DNA of 29,765 nucleotides from CAYVFC01 sp964450715 (GTDB lineage Bacteria; Myxococcota_A; Polyangia; Polyangiales; JAFGIB01). The notes below the pieces were generated by a model. That model did not search any database. It had not been told where the DNA came from and saw only the letters and a program-made list of their open reading frames with translations. The stretch lies in NCBI GenBank assembly GCA_964450715.1, contig CAYVFC010000102.1, positions 1 to 29,765 on the forward strand, in the 5' to 3' direction. Shown one piece after another: positions 22,394 through 29,765 of the stretch. Position 1 is the stretch's first letter. Every line of letters begins with the position of its first letter. The position numbers were made by a program, and so were the translations under genes.

Positions 22394-23080
22394 CTACGGT
22401 TTTTTAAAGCGCTCGATCTCGGTCCTCAGCCAACCGGTCCACTCCGGCACCCCCTGGCCGGTTCGAGCCGAGATCTCGAAGATGGCGATGTCCGGATTGA
22501 GCTTGCGAACCCGCTCGCGCAGCAGGTCGCGGTTGAAATCGGAGAGGGCATCGTCGCCGAGAGCGAGGTAATCGATCTTGTTGACCAGCAATGCATCGCA
22601 TACCGAAAACATGAGCGGGTACTTGAGCGGCTTGTCGTCGCCCTCGGGCACGCTCAGGATCATCGCGCTCTTGATCGCACCGGTGTCGAACTCGGCCGGA
22701 CAGACCAGGTTGCCCACGTTCTCGATGATGACCAGATCGAGGCCCGAGAGGTCGAGCTGCCCGAGCCCACTGGTCACCATGGAGGCGTCCAGGTGGCAGA
22801 AGCCGCCGGTCCTGAGCTGGATGGCCTCGATCCCCCGCGCCACCATCTTCTCGGCGTCCACCGTGGAGTCGATGTCGGCCTCGATGACGGCGCAGCGCAG
22901 ATCCGCGCCCAGAGCCTCGACCGTCCGCAGGATGGTGCTGGTCTTGCCCGAGCCGGGCGCGGACATCAGATTGAGCAGGAAGGTCCCGCTAGCGGCCAGC
23001 CTTTCACGCATCTTCTCCGCCTCCAGCTTGTTGTCCGCGTGGATATCCTCCTTGATCTCGATCAGCCTGACCTCGCGCAT
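22394..23080 (-). CDS. hypB: Nickel-insertion GTPase HypB
   Basis: 228 residues. The start ATG overlaps the hypA stop by one base (TGATG), showing coupled translation. SIMIBI-class GTPase motifs are present: Walker A APGSGKTS (41-48), a DxD-type Asp pair near 69-71, the nickel/zinc G-site Cys95-His96 in GGFCHLD, ENVGNLVCP (120-128) with Cys127, and NKID (167-170) for guanine recognition. HypB delivers nickel to the hydrogenase large subunit with HypA. It lacks the N-terminal CxxCGC high-affinity site and the His-rich stretch of E. coli or Rhizobium-type HypB, as in Helicobacter and archaeal versions. No hydrogenase, urease or other hyp gene lies in the window. Confidence 0.95.
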   Translation of the reverse strand: MREVRLIEIKEDIHADNKLEAEKMRERLAASGTFLLNLMSAPGSGKTSTILRTVEALGADLRCAVIEADIDSTVDAEKMVARGIEAIQLRTGGFCHLDASMVTSGLGQLDLSGLDLVIIENVGNLVCPAEFDTGAIKSAMILSVPEGDDKPLKYPLMFSVCDALLVNKIDYLALGDDALSDFNRDLLRERVRKLNPDIAIFEISARTGQGVPEWTGWLRTEIERFKKP

Positions 23081-23430
23081 CAGACCACCTCCATGTTCTT
23101 CAGGTAGTACTCCCGCCCCGAGACCAGCCCGCAGCCGCTCTCGCCGCAGTCCGGACAGCGCACGCCCTCCAGGCCGTCCTTCTTGATCTCGAAAGAACGC
23201 TGGCAAGCTTTGCAGCGCAGGACGATGGGCGAGGTCTCGATCTCCAAACGGGCGCCCTCGGCCAGCGTCCCCTTGCTGAGATAGTCGAAGTAACGCTGGA
23301 TCCACTCGGGCTCCAGGTCGGAGAGCTCGCCCACCCGCAGGTGGATGCGCACGATCCGGTTGACGTCTTGACCCTGGGCGTGCTTGAGCGCGACCTCCAG
23401 TATTTTCTCGGTGACGGGTAGCTCGTGCAT
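23080..23430 (-). CDS. hypA: Nickel metallochaperone HypA
   Basis: 116 residues from ATG 23430, chosen because mature HypA must begin Met-His-Glu (the His2 nickel ligand) and MHELPVTEKILEVAL does. A reading frame that starts upstream at 23490 would add an Arg-rich leader and hide that N-terminus. The zinc site is complete: CKAC (73-76) and CPDC (92-95). Size and motifs match the family. It hands Ni(II) to HypB/hydrogenase. It is divergent from the exported-protein gene at 23531 (100-bp gap), with no strong ribosome site visible. Confidence 0.95.
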   Translation of the reverse strand: MHELPVTEKILEVALKHAQGQDVNRIVRIHLRVGELSDLEPEWIQRYFDYLSKGTLAEGARLEIETSPIVLRCKACQRSFEIKKDGLEGVRCPDCGESGCGLVSGREYYLKNMEVV

Positions 23431-23530
23431 GCGGTTGCTTCGCCGGCGAATCCGTTCTGGGATGGTGTCGGTCTCCCCGCGCACAGTCAAGGCGATGGCG
23501 GCCCCGCGCCTGTTGGAGTATCGTACCTAG

Positions 23531-24604
23531 ATGGCGAATGCCTCTTCCGGACCGGGCCCTCTGCGAACCGCGCTGCTTCTGTTCGCGGTGCTGCAGGCGG
23601 CGAGCGCGACCGCGGCGCAGTCGCCCGCATCCGCCGCGGGAGATGCTGCGGCCGACGCCTCCACCGAAGACGGCACGGCAGCCGGTACGCCCGCGATCCA
23701 GCCGCCGGCCGACTTCCCCGCTCCGGTCGGCGAGGCCGACACGCGGTCGACCGGGACGGCGTCCCATCATGTCGTAAAGCTACGGGACGGATCGGAGTAC
23801 CGCGGCCTGATGAGCGAGCTGGTACCCGGCAGCCACCTGGTGATGGTTCTGGTCACGGGCGAAACGCGGCGGTTCGAGCTGGAGGAGGTGGCCCGGGTCG
23901 AGGCGGAAGCCGGCGCTTCTCCGACCGCCGCGGAGGGAAGGGACGAAGCGAGCGACGATGAGAAGCGAGAGCGCTCGCGCGCCGAGCGCGGCAAAGCGTC
24001 GGCGGGGGAAGCGGACGGCCCGCTGATCACCGTACACGGCGAGAGGGCGAGGCTGCGCTTCATGGCCGAGCACCCGCAACTGACCTTCCACCTCGGCACC
24101 GGCGTGGATCGACGGAACGGTACGGTGGTAGGCATGACGGGCTACCCCTGCAACGACTGGTTCGTGGGAAGCGTGCATAGCGTGGGCGACAGGTTCGACC
24201 GCATCTGTACCGCCCCCTGCGAGGCTTCCATACCCGCGGGCTCCTACCGCATGGCGCTTTCCACGCCGGAGAGCGGGTTGCTGGTGCTCGATGATCCGGT
24301 GCAAGTGCCGGGCTCCGGCAGGGTCGAGGGTACCTACCGTTCCAACTCCGGTATCCGCACCGCCGGATGGATCACAGGCGGCGGCTCGCTGCTGGCAGGG
24401 CTTACGCTGACCCTGATCGGATACGCGGACAGATCGGAGGTGGGAAGCTGCGCCGGAGGACCCTGTGAAGAGCGGGCCAACGCCGCGCTGGTCGTATCCG
24501 GGATCGCCGTCGCCTTCGCCGGACTTCTGGCCGGTGCGATCATGGTCTCGATAGACGACGAGGCCTCGATACGTTTCACACCGGAGAACGAGCGGAAGCC
24601 ATGA
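23531..24604 (+). CDS. Exported/membrane protein of unknown function, coupled to bioB
   Basis: 357 residues. An N-terminal signal peptide (about 1-29, ending SATAAQ) is followed by an Ala/Thr-rich stretch. A small SH3-like beta unit (about 79-127, with VVKLRDGSEYRGLMSELVPG) has the 'LxDGSxxxGxI' look seen in several myxobacterial membrane proteins. An acidic/basic low-complexity linker (about 128-165) precedes a second, beta-rich domain (about 166-270). Two hydrophobic segments (about 275-297 and 318-341) are separated by a short loop containing a Cys pair (CAGGPC). I do not recognise the family. The stop codon TGA overlaps the bioB start (ATGA), so the two are translated together, but nothing in this protein points to biotin. 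It is probably in the inner membrane with most of the chain outside. The start ATG lacks a close ribosome site. Confidence 0.7.
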   Translation: MANASSGPGPLRTALLLFAVLQAASATAAQSPASAAGDAAADASTEDGTAAGTPAIQPPADFPAPVGEADTRSTGTASHHVVKLRDGSEYRGLMSELVPGSHLVMVLVTGETRRFELEEVARVEAEAGASPTAAEGRDEASDDEKRERSRAERGKASAGEADGPLITVHGERARLRFMAEHPQLTFHLGTGVDRRNGTVVGMTGYPCNDWFVGSVHSVGDRFDRICTAPCEASIPAGSYRMALSTPESGLLVLDDPVQVPGSGRVEGTYRSNSGIRTAGWITGGGSLLAGLTLTLIGYADRSEVGSCAGGPCEERANAALVVSGIAVAFAGLLAGAIMVSIDDEASIRFTPENERKP

Positions 24605-25578
24605 TCCACGCCATCCGCCGGATCGCGGAGGCGATCGAGTCGGGCAAGCGGCTGCAGAGATCCGAGGCCGAGGAGATCTATGCGCTGGGGCCGGGCTTTT
24701 TCGCCTCCCTGCTCGAGGCCGCCTCGCGCCTTCGCGCCCGTTTCAGGGGGAACACCCTCAAGACCTGCGCCATCGTCAACGCCAAGAGCGGACGCTGCGG
24801 AGAGGACTGCGGCTTCTGCGCCCAGTCGGCCCACCACCAGGCCCGCATCGAGACCTATCCGCTGCTCTCGCCGGAACGCATAGTACAGAGCGCACGAGAG
24901 GAAGAGGGTCACAGCAAGCGCTTCGGCATCGTCACCGCGGGCAAGCGGTTGCGGGAAACCGAGCTCGACGCCGTCGGCAAGGCGGTGGAGAGCTTGGGCG
25001 CGAAGGGCCTCACCCAGCTCCCCTGCGCCTCTCTGGGCACGCTGGGCGAGGCCGAGCTGGTCGCGCTGCGGCGAGCGGGGTTGACCCGCTATCACCATAA
25101 CCTGGAGACCTCGAAGAGGTTTTATCCGAGTATCTGCTCGACCCATTCCTACAGCGAACGGGTCGAAACCATCGAGGCGGCGAAGCGGGCCGGGTTGGAA
25201 ACCTGCGTGGGCGGCATCTGGGGGATGGGGGAGACGGAGGCCGACCGTATCGATCTGCTCTACGAAATCGCCGAGCTCGAGCCCGACAGCGTGCCCATCA
25301 ATTTCCTGGTGCCGATCGCCGGCACCCCGTTGCAGGACCGGGAACCGGTCTCTCTCTGGGAGGCGGTCAAGATCATCGCCCTGGCCCGCTTCCTCATGCC
25401 CGACAAGGACATCAAGCTCGGCGCGGGTAGACCCGAGATCTTCCGGGACGCACAGCACCTGGTCTTTCTGGCCGGCGCCAACGGTATGATCGTGGGCAAC
25501 CTCTTGACGGTGAAGGGGCGGCAGGTACAGGACGATCTCAGGATCGCGCGCGATCTCGGCCTGCGCATCTCGGCTTGA
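24601..25578 (+). CDS. bioB: Biotin synthase
   Basis: 325 residues. A radical-SAM enzyme that inserts sulfur into dethiobiotin to form biotin, the last step of the pathway. The cluster motif CGEDCGFC gives Cys66, Cys70 and Cys73 (CxxxCxxC) for the [4Fe-4S]/SAM centre. Other conserved blocks are KTCAIVNAKSGRCGEDCGF, PCASLGT, YHHNLETSKRFYPSICSTHSY with the Cys for the [2Fe-2S] sulfur donor, GGIWGMGET and PINFLVPIAGTPL, ending near GAGRPEI with the conserved Arg cluster ligand. It is complete and normal in length. The start ATG overlaps the previous gene's stop by 4 bp. No bioF, bioA or bioD is nearby, so it is a dispersed biotin gene. Confidence 0.97.
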   Translation: MIHAIRRIAEAIESGKRLQRSEAEEIYALGPGFFASLLEAASRLRARFRGNTLKTCAIVNAKSGRCGEDCGFCAQSAHHQARIETYPLLSPERIVQSAREEEGHSKRFGIVTAGKRLRETELDAVGKAVESLGAKGLTQLPCASLGTLGEAELVALRRAGLTRYHHNLETSKRFYPSICSTHSYSERVETIEAAKRAGLETCVGGIWGMGETEADRIDLLYEIAELEPDSVPINFLVPIAGTPLQDREPVSLWEAVKIIALARFLMPDKDIKLGAGRPEIFRDAQHLVFLAGANGMIVGNLLTVKGRQVQDDLRIARDLGLRISA

Positions 25579-25597
25579 GAGGGTGTTTAAGAAGCAC

Positions 25598-25626
25598 TGG
25601 AAAACCGGCCCGATCGCGAATAATCT
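25598..25626 (+). promoter_or_regulatory. Possible leaderless promoter of the zinc-ribbon gene
   Basis: TAATCT (25621-25626) lies 12 nt before the ATG at 25639, with a weak TGGAAA 17 bp further upstream. The gene has no Shine-Dalgarno sequence. A start site 6-7 bp after the -10 would leave only about 5 nt of leader, which suggests leaderless translation. Confidence 0.3.
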
Positions 25627-25638
25627 TTAAAATTCCCC

Positions 25639-27315
25639 ATGCCGAATCCGACCCACTGCCCGAACTGCGGAATCGCGATTCGCCCCGGGGCCAAGCACTG
25701 CGAGAGCTGCGGCGCCCTTTGGTTCGACGAGCCGGAAAAGCCCGCTCCGCCCCGCCCCTCCGGATGGGGTGACCTGGATCTGGACCGGAAGCCGTCGGGT
25801 CCGCCATCCGGGCGGCCCTCTTCTGGAACCCCTGCGCCGCCCGCTCAGCAGGGCAATATCGCGGTGTTGCCGACCATGATGGCCGAACCGGGAACCGCCG
25901 TAGTACCGAGCGCCCCCCCCTCGGCGCGGCCGGCAGTGCGTCACTCCGCGCCTTCGCCCGCCGGACTGGTCGAGGGCAAACCGATCACAGCGGTCGAATA
26001 CGGTTCTGCACGGACGCCATCTCCCCCTCCGCCGGTATCCGCGCGCCCATCCGGGGCGGCGCCCGAGCAGAGCGGGCCTGTACCGCAGATGCCCGGCGAC
26101 GACCCCTTCGGCGGCGGGATACTGGACGACCCGCTGGCTGGGGAACTGCAGGAAGGGCCCGCCCTGGAACTGGAGGCAGAGGGGCCGAAGAAACGGTCCC
26201 GTAAGAAAGCGGCGCCGAGGGACAGAAAGGAGCCGGAACAGAGCCCGGAAGAGATCGCGGCCAGAAAGAAGCGAAAACAGATACGACAGATCGGTGGGTA
26301 CGGCGAAGTGCCGGCGAAGCCGATCGAGTACCCGCTCTACGCGTTGCGCGTGCTCTGGAGGCAATATCGGCTGCGCGCCGAGGTGAAGGAGCGGGAGAGC
26401 CGCAAGCAGCAGCCGACCGAGGAGATGACCCGGGCATTGAAAGCGGCCGGAGAAGCCATGAGCGGCAGGCCGGAGCTGGCCCGGCGAGAGCCTTTCGCGG
26501 AAAAGGTACGCGCTGTCGGCGCCGCCGACCGGGACCTCGACGAGTTGAAGAGCGGCCGCGAGCAGACACGGGCCTCAACGGTCGAGCAGATGAAGGAGAC
26601 CGCCCGCGCCATCGAGGAGACCCAGCAAAAGGCGGCGCCGCTGCGAGGCGAGGAGAGCCGGCTGCTCGAAGAGCTGCGGCAGCACCAGGGGATCCTGCAG
26701 GAACTGCGGGCCAAGGACCGCCAGACCGAGGAGGAGCACCGCGCCCTGGTCCAGAACATGATCGGCGAGCCAGACTCCGGATGGCAGGCCTCGGTGGAAA
26801 ACGAGCGCGAGAAGCGGCGGACCGAGATAGCGGCGGCGCAGTCGGAGATCGACGAGAGAAACCAGCAGCTGCAAACGCTGCGAGGGAAGCTGGCCGAGAT
26901 CAGAAGCGAGGTCGATGCGCTCAACGAAAAGCGCAAGTCCTTTGCCGAAATACGGGCGCAGGACGAGCAGAAATTCGATAATAGGGCCGGCGAGGTCCAG
27001 CAGTCGCGCGAGGCCGCCCTGGTCGAGCTGGGAAGGCTGGGGATGGAGCGCAAGCTGCAGAACGTGGCCGATCACGACTTCGAAACCGCCCGCCGGGCGC
27101 TCTCGACCATCGAGGAGATCGATCGAGAGATCCAGCTACGGCGGGAGGCGCTTCCGACCTACCAAAAGCGTCCCTTCCAGGCGGGCCTGGGTTTACTGGC
27201 GGTAGGCCTCGCCCTGCTCATCGCCCTGTACTCGGGCCTCTCGGCCCTGCTACACGAGGAAGAGCCCTACGAGTGGGAGTACCTGGAGAGAGAGGCACAG
27301 GCCGACGGTCAGTGA
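25639..27315 (+). CDS. Zinc-ribbon, coiled-coil, single-TM protein of unknown function
   Basis: 558 residues. The N-terminus is a zinc ribbon (Cys7, Cys10, Cys21, Cys24, in HCPNCGIAIR and CESCGALW). Residues about 35-190 are a Pro/Ala/Ser-rich disordered stretch, ending in a basic Lys/Arg patch near 185-220. Residues about 240-510 are Glu/Arg/Gln-rich heptad-like helices with no charge breaks (ERESRKQQPTEEMTRAL; EESRLLEELRQHQGILQEL; ERNQQLQTLRGKLAEI-type segments), so a long coiled coil is very likely. One transmembrane helix (about 515-540) is followed by an acidic tail. The architecture, ribbon in the cytoplasm and helix anchored near the C-terminus, resembles bacterial scaffold or stalk proteins, but I recognise no family and claim no function. 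It overlaps convergent gpsA by 7 bp at the stop codons. Confidence 0.75.
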   Translation: MPNPTHCPNCGIAIRPGAKHCESCGALWFDEPEKPAPPRPSGWGDLDLDRKPSGPPSGRPSSGTPAPPAQQGNIAVLPTMMAEPGTAVVPSAPPSARPAVRHSAPSPAGLVEGKPITAVEYGSARTPSPPPPVSARPSGAAPEQSGPVPQMPGDDPFGGGILDDPLAGELQEGPALELEAEGPKKRSRKKAAPRDRKEPEQSPEEIAARKKRKQIRQIGGYGEVPAKPIEYPLYALRVLWRQYRLRAEVKERESRKQQPTEEMTRALKAAGEAMSGRPELARREPFAEKVRAVGAADRDLDELKSGREQTRASTVEQMKETARAIEETQQKAAPLRGEESRLLEELRQHQGILQELRAKDRQTEEEHRALVQNMIGEPDSGWQASVENEREKRRTEIAAAQSEIDERNQQLQTLRGKLAEIRSEVDALNEKRKSFAEIRAQDEQKFDNRAGEVQQSREAALVELGRLGMERKLQNVADHDFETARRALSTIEEIDREIQLRREALPTYQKRPFQAGLGLLAVGLALLIALYSGLSALLHEEEPYEWEYLEREAQADGQ

Positions 27316-28316
27316 TCCGTCCACTCGTCTTTTAACGATCTATCCTGAAGCGCCATCATCCCCTCGGCGACGCTCTTGCCCTGGTAGAGCACCTGGTAGA
27401 GCTGCTCGGTGATGGGCATGTCTATGCCGCGGCCGTGCGCCAGCTGGTAGGCGGACTCGGTGGTGGGAACCCCCTCGGCCACCATCTTCATCTCCCGCTG
27501 GATCTCGGGCAGGTGGCGCCCGTGCGCCAGCAGCTTGCCTACCTGACGGTTCCGGCTCAGGTCGCTGGTACAGGTCAGCACCAGGTCGCCCACCCCGGAA
27601 AGGCCGAGCAGGGTTTCCGGTCTCGCTCCCAGGTTGACCGCCAGCCGGGTGATCTCCGCCAGCCCCCGGGTGATGATGGCGGCTCGCGTGTTGTAGCCGA
27701 GCTCGAGCTCGTCGCTGCCGCCGGTGACGATGGCGATGACGTTCTTGAGCGCGCCCCCCAGCTCTACTCCCGTCACGTCGTCGGTGGTGTATACCCGGAA
27801 AAAACGGGTGGCGATAGCCGACTGGACCCGCTTGGCCAGCTCGACGGAACGCGAGGCCAGGGTAACGTTGGTGGGCATACCGCGCACGACCTCGGCGGCG
27901 AACGAGGGACCGGACAGCACGCAGTACCCCGCCTCGGACTGCTCGGGGAGCTCGTCGGCGAATACCCGCTCCATGGTGGCCAGGCTCTTGCGCTCGATGC
28001 CCTTGGAGCAGACCACGATGGGGATGCCGGTCGAGAGATGGCGGCCGACCTCCGGCAGAATGCCCCGGACGAACTGGGCCGGAACCACCGAGAGGAGCAT
28101 CTCCGCACGTTCGACCACCTTCGCCAGGTCCCGGCTGGCGACGATCGAGTCGGGAAGAGTGACGTTCGACATGTAGAGCGGATTTCTGTGCCCGGCGTTT
28201 ATCCCCTCGACCACCTCGGATTCAAAGGCCCACAGGTCGACCTGGTGGCCGCTGGTCGCGAGCAGATGCGCCAGGGCGGTACCCCAGCTTCCCGCACCCA
28301 GAACGCCTATGCGCAT
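27309..28316 (-). CDS. gpsA: NAD(P)+-dependent glycerol-3-phosphate dehydrogenase
   Basis: 335 residues from ATG 28316; an in-frame GTG two codons upstream (28322) is an alternative. It reduces dihydroxyacetone phosphate to sn-glycerol-3-phosphate for phospholipid synthesis, in the cytoplasm. The NAD(P) loop is IGVLGAGSWGTALAHLLA. Typical blocks are SKGIE, LSGPSFAAEV, the catalytic Lys191 in LGGALKNVIAI, NTRAAIITRGLAEI and LGLSGVGDLVLTCTSDLSRNRQVG. It is complete at normal length. It is convergent with the zinc-ribbon gene (7-bp overlap of stop codons) and divergent from the phosphodiesterase gene (102 bp between starts). Nothing suggests specialised regulation. Confidence 0.97.
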   Translation of the reverse strand: MRIGVLGAGSWGTALAHLLATSGHQVDLWAFESEVVEGINAGHRNPLYMSNVTLPDSIVASRDLAKVVERAEMLLSVVPAQFVRGILPEVGRHLSTGIPIVVCSKGIERKSLATMERVFADELPEQSEAGYCVLSGPSFAAEVVRGMPTNVTLASRSVELAKRVQSAIATRFFRVYTTDDVTGVELGGALKNVIAIVTGGSDELELGYNTRAAIITRGLAEITRLAVNLGARPETLLGLSGVGDLVLTCTSDLSRNRQVGKLLAHGRHLPEIQREMKMVAEGVPTTESAYQLAHGRGIDMPITEQLYQVLYQGKSVAEGMMALQDRSLKDEWTDH

Positions 28317-28401
28317 ATCCACACCCGTCGAGTCATCTCGCGACCTCCGTACCTTAAAAGCGGCGGCATGGTACAGCGATCGCGCGCTCGATATCCAGTG
28401 C

Positions 28402-28418
28402 TATAAATAACGATCGCC
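28402..28418 (+). promoter_or_regulatory. Possible leaderless promoter of the phosphodiesterase-like gene
   Basis: TATAAA (28402-28407) lies 11 nt upstream of the ATG, and no Shine-Dalgarno sequence is present. A start at about 28414 would give a near-leaderless mRNA. No clear -35 can be seen. The 102-bp gap also has to hold the gpsA promoter. Confidence 0.35.
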
Positions 28419-29615
28419 ATGAGCGACACCGAGAGAGCGAACGGCTGGTTCGAGTCCGGCCTGCTGGTCCATCCCTGCTCGGGCGAGCCCGGTTTCGCCG
28501 ACTTGGTACGGGCCTTTCAACTCGCCGGGGGAGCACCGGAACGGGAGGGGCTCGACGGTAACGCCAGATCCCTGGCCGCTCTGGTCGGCGAAGCGCGCCA
28601 TCACGTTCTGGTCCTGGTCGACGGGCTGGGCGCAGAGCTCGTCGAACGGCTTCCCCCGGGCTCGTTTCTCCGCAATAACCTGGCCAGGACGTTGCGAGCG
28701 GTCTTTCCCGCCACCACCGCCTCTGCCCTGACCACCCTGGCCACCGGGCTCTGGCCCTGCGACCACTGCATCCCGGGCTGGTGGACGAGGCTCACCCGCC
28801 AGGAGCTGAGCGCGGTCAGCCTGCTGTTCACCGAACGCGCCAGCGGCCGGCCCTTGAGCGAGCTCGGCATCGCTCCGAGCACGCTCTATCCGGTTCCCAG
28901 CGCCTGGCCCGGCCTCGATCTCGACTTCCACTCGGTCCTGCCCGGCGAAATCGCCGGCAGCGTCTTCGCCGGCTACCTCGCCGGCGGCACGCCCCGCGTA
29001 CCGTACACCACGCTCGAGCGCGCGATGCTCGTCGCCGAAAACCTCGTCGCCGGCGCGGACAGGCCCGCTTTCGTGTACGTATACCTTCCGCAGCTCGATA
29101 CGCTGCTGCACGGAGCGGGTTCGTCCGATCCCAGGATCGACGCGCTTGTACTCGACCTCGACGCTCGGCTCGGAGGCCTGGCAAAGGCGCTGGGGTCGCG
29201 CGCCCGCCTCGTCGTCACCAGCGACCACGGACTGGTCGACGTCCGTCAGAACCGCGTGGTGACGCTTGGCCCGGACGACCCCCTGGTCCGCTTCATGGCC
29301 TGCCCGCCCACGGGCGAGCCCTCGGTACCGGTCTTCCACCTGAGGCCGGGAGAGGACGAGGCGTTCGCCCGGGAGTTCTCCGCCCGTTTCGGCGAGCTGT
29401 TCGCCCTGCTGACCGTCGAGGAAGCGGAGAGCATGAAGCTTTACGGTCCCGGAAAGCTGGTTCCGCTGATGAAGGAGCGGCTGGGCTCCTTCATCGGCAT
29501 CGCCCCGCGGCCGGCCAAGCTCTACCTGGCGCCCACGGGAAGCAGCGCCAGACACCGGGCCATCCACGGTGGATTGCGGCCGGGGGAGATGCTGACGCCG
29601 CTGGTGGTGGTTTAA
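28419..29615 (+). CDS. Alkaline-phosphatase-superfamily phosphodiesterase (type I phosphodiesterase/nucleotide pyrophosphatase-like)
   Basis: 398 residues. Two-metal hydrolase motifs are in order: VLVLVDGLGAEL with Asp68; FPATTASALTTLATG (96-110), where Thr100 is the expected nucleophile; YVYLPQLDTLLHGAG with the Asp/His metal ligands; VVTSDHGLVDV with the Asp-His pair; and HRAIHGGL with the last His ligand. Such proteins cleave phosphodiester or phosphonate bonds at nucleotides or lipid head groups. The absence of a signal peptide, despite the usual extracellular location of this family, suggests a cytoplasmic substrate or a missed export signal. It resembles short bacterial members whose substrates are unknown. 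The reaction class is firm; the substrate is not. Confidence 0.88.
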   Translation: MSDTERANGWFESGLLVHPCSGEPGFADLVRAFQLAGGAPEREGLDGNARSLAALVGEARHHVLVLVDGLGAELVERLPPGSFLRNNLARTLRAVFPATTASALTTLATGLWPCDHCIPGWWTRLTRQELSAVSLLFTERASGRPLSELGIAPSTLYPVPSAWPGLDLDFHSVLPGEIAGSVFAGYLAGGTPRVPYTTLERAMLVAENLVAGADRPAFVYVYLPQLDTLLHGAGSSDPRIDALVLDLDARLGGLAKALGSRARLVVTSDHGLVDVRQNRVVTLGPDDPLVRFMACPPTGEPSVPVFHLRPGEDEAFAREFSARFGELFALLTVEEAESMKLYGPGKLVPLMKERLGSFIGIAPRPAKLYLAPTGSSARHRAIHGGLRPGEMLTPLVVV

Positions 29616-29765
29616 GCGCCCTAAACCGCGTCGTCTTCCCCGTAGGGACGAGCATTGCGCCTAATCATTCTACACATCCAGTTACGCTCTTGGGTTTATG
29701 GCTTTTCGATGGGGCGCGGGCGGTCCGGGGCCGGCCGGCGGGGGACGCGCGGATTGCATTGGCCC
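29616..29765. other. Downstream flank without a recognisable gene
   Basis: 150 bp. The first half is close to the window average in GC and contains a weak CCCTA/TAGGG inverted repeat; the last 55 bp are very GC-rich. I see no ORF of interest, terminator with a T tract, or RNA motif. Confidence 0.5.

Noticed and set aside
22394..23770. A single 458-codon minus-strand frame joining hypB to upstream sequence
   Set aside because: Only its C-terminal 228 codons are HypB. The upstream part is the wrong-frame reading of hypA and of the divergent gene's start; the hypA stop/hypB start overlap (TGATG) sets the true boundary.
1..29765. CRISPR arrays, tRNA or rRNA genes, transposases, prophage
   Set aside because: No repeat-spacer periodicity, tRNA T-arm plus acceptor pairs, conserved rRNA strings or transposase/integrase motifs were seen on either strand.

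Overview
The window looks like chromosomal DNA from a GC-rich Gram-negative bacterium of the deltaproteobacterial or Myxococcota type. The evidence is a run of secreted lipoproteins with lipoboxes and Cys-rich knottin-like modules, a DUF4388/PATAN-type protein with a long Pro-rich linker, a large single-chain PurL, a solitary hypA-hypB pair and an NfeD-slipin pair. Codon and GC use look even throughout. I see no rRNA, tRNA, CRISPR array, transposase, integrase or phage gene. The exact taxon is inference.

Layout. (1) 1-2557, minus strand: a tiny, extremely acidic lipoprotein with its own terminator; a gene-free stretch of about 930 bp (443-1372) that contains a dense set of nested inverted repeats and a minus-strand terminator-like hairpin, so possibly an unrecognised structured RNA; then a MepA-like (M74) murein endopeptidase lipoprotein. 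(2) 2635-5816, plus: a pappalysin-like metzincin lipoprotein and a DUF4388/TPR-like protein, 8 bp apart. (3) 6022-13855, plus: two dissimilar acyl-CoA dehydrogenases, a class II-type histone deacetylase family amidohydrolase, a LOG-type nucleotide-binding protein and purL. LOG and purL overlap by 11 bp. (4) 13849-13954: a 17-bp tandem repeat leading into a perfect 33-bp-arm palindrome. (5) 14021-19734, plus: a membrane protein with a spermidine-synthase-like core, a large lipoprotein with a CxxCH motif and knottin-like C-terminus, and an AraC-family regulator whose 3' end lies inside a second long palindrome (19702-19790). (6) 19866-23430, minus: the membrane-quality pair nfeD-slipin, and the nickel-insertion pair hypA-hypB with no hydrogenase or urease genes in view. 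(7) 23531-29615: an exported protein of unknown function translationally coupled to bioB, a zinc-ribbon/coiled-coil/single-TM protein, convergent gpsA, and a divergent type I phosphodiesterase-like protein.

Working together: the core metabolic genes (purL, bioB, gpsA, acyl-CoA dehydrogenases) are ordinary single genes or short operons. They are interleaved with envelope and secreted proteins that the sequence ties to the cell surface. The points most worth following up are the structured gene-free region at 0.96-1.21 kb, the two long palindromes placed exactly at gene 3' ends, the surface lipoproteins with unusual domain mixes, and the paired acyl-CoA dehydrogenases of which one has a degenerate flavin/substrate motif.
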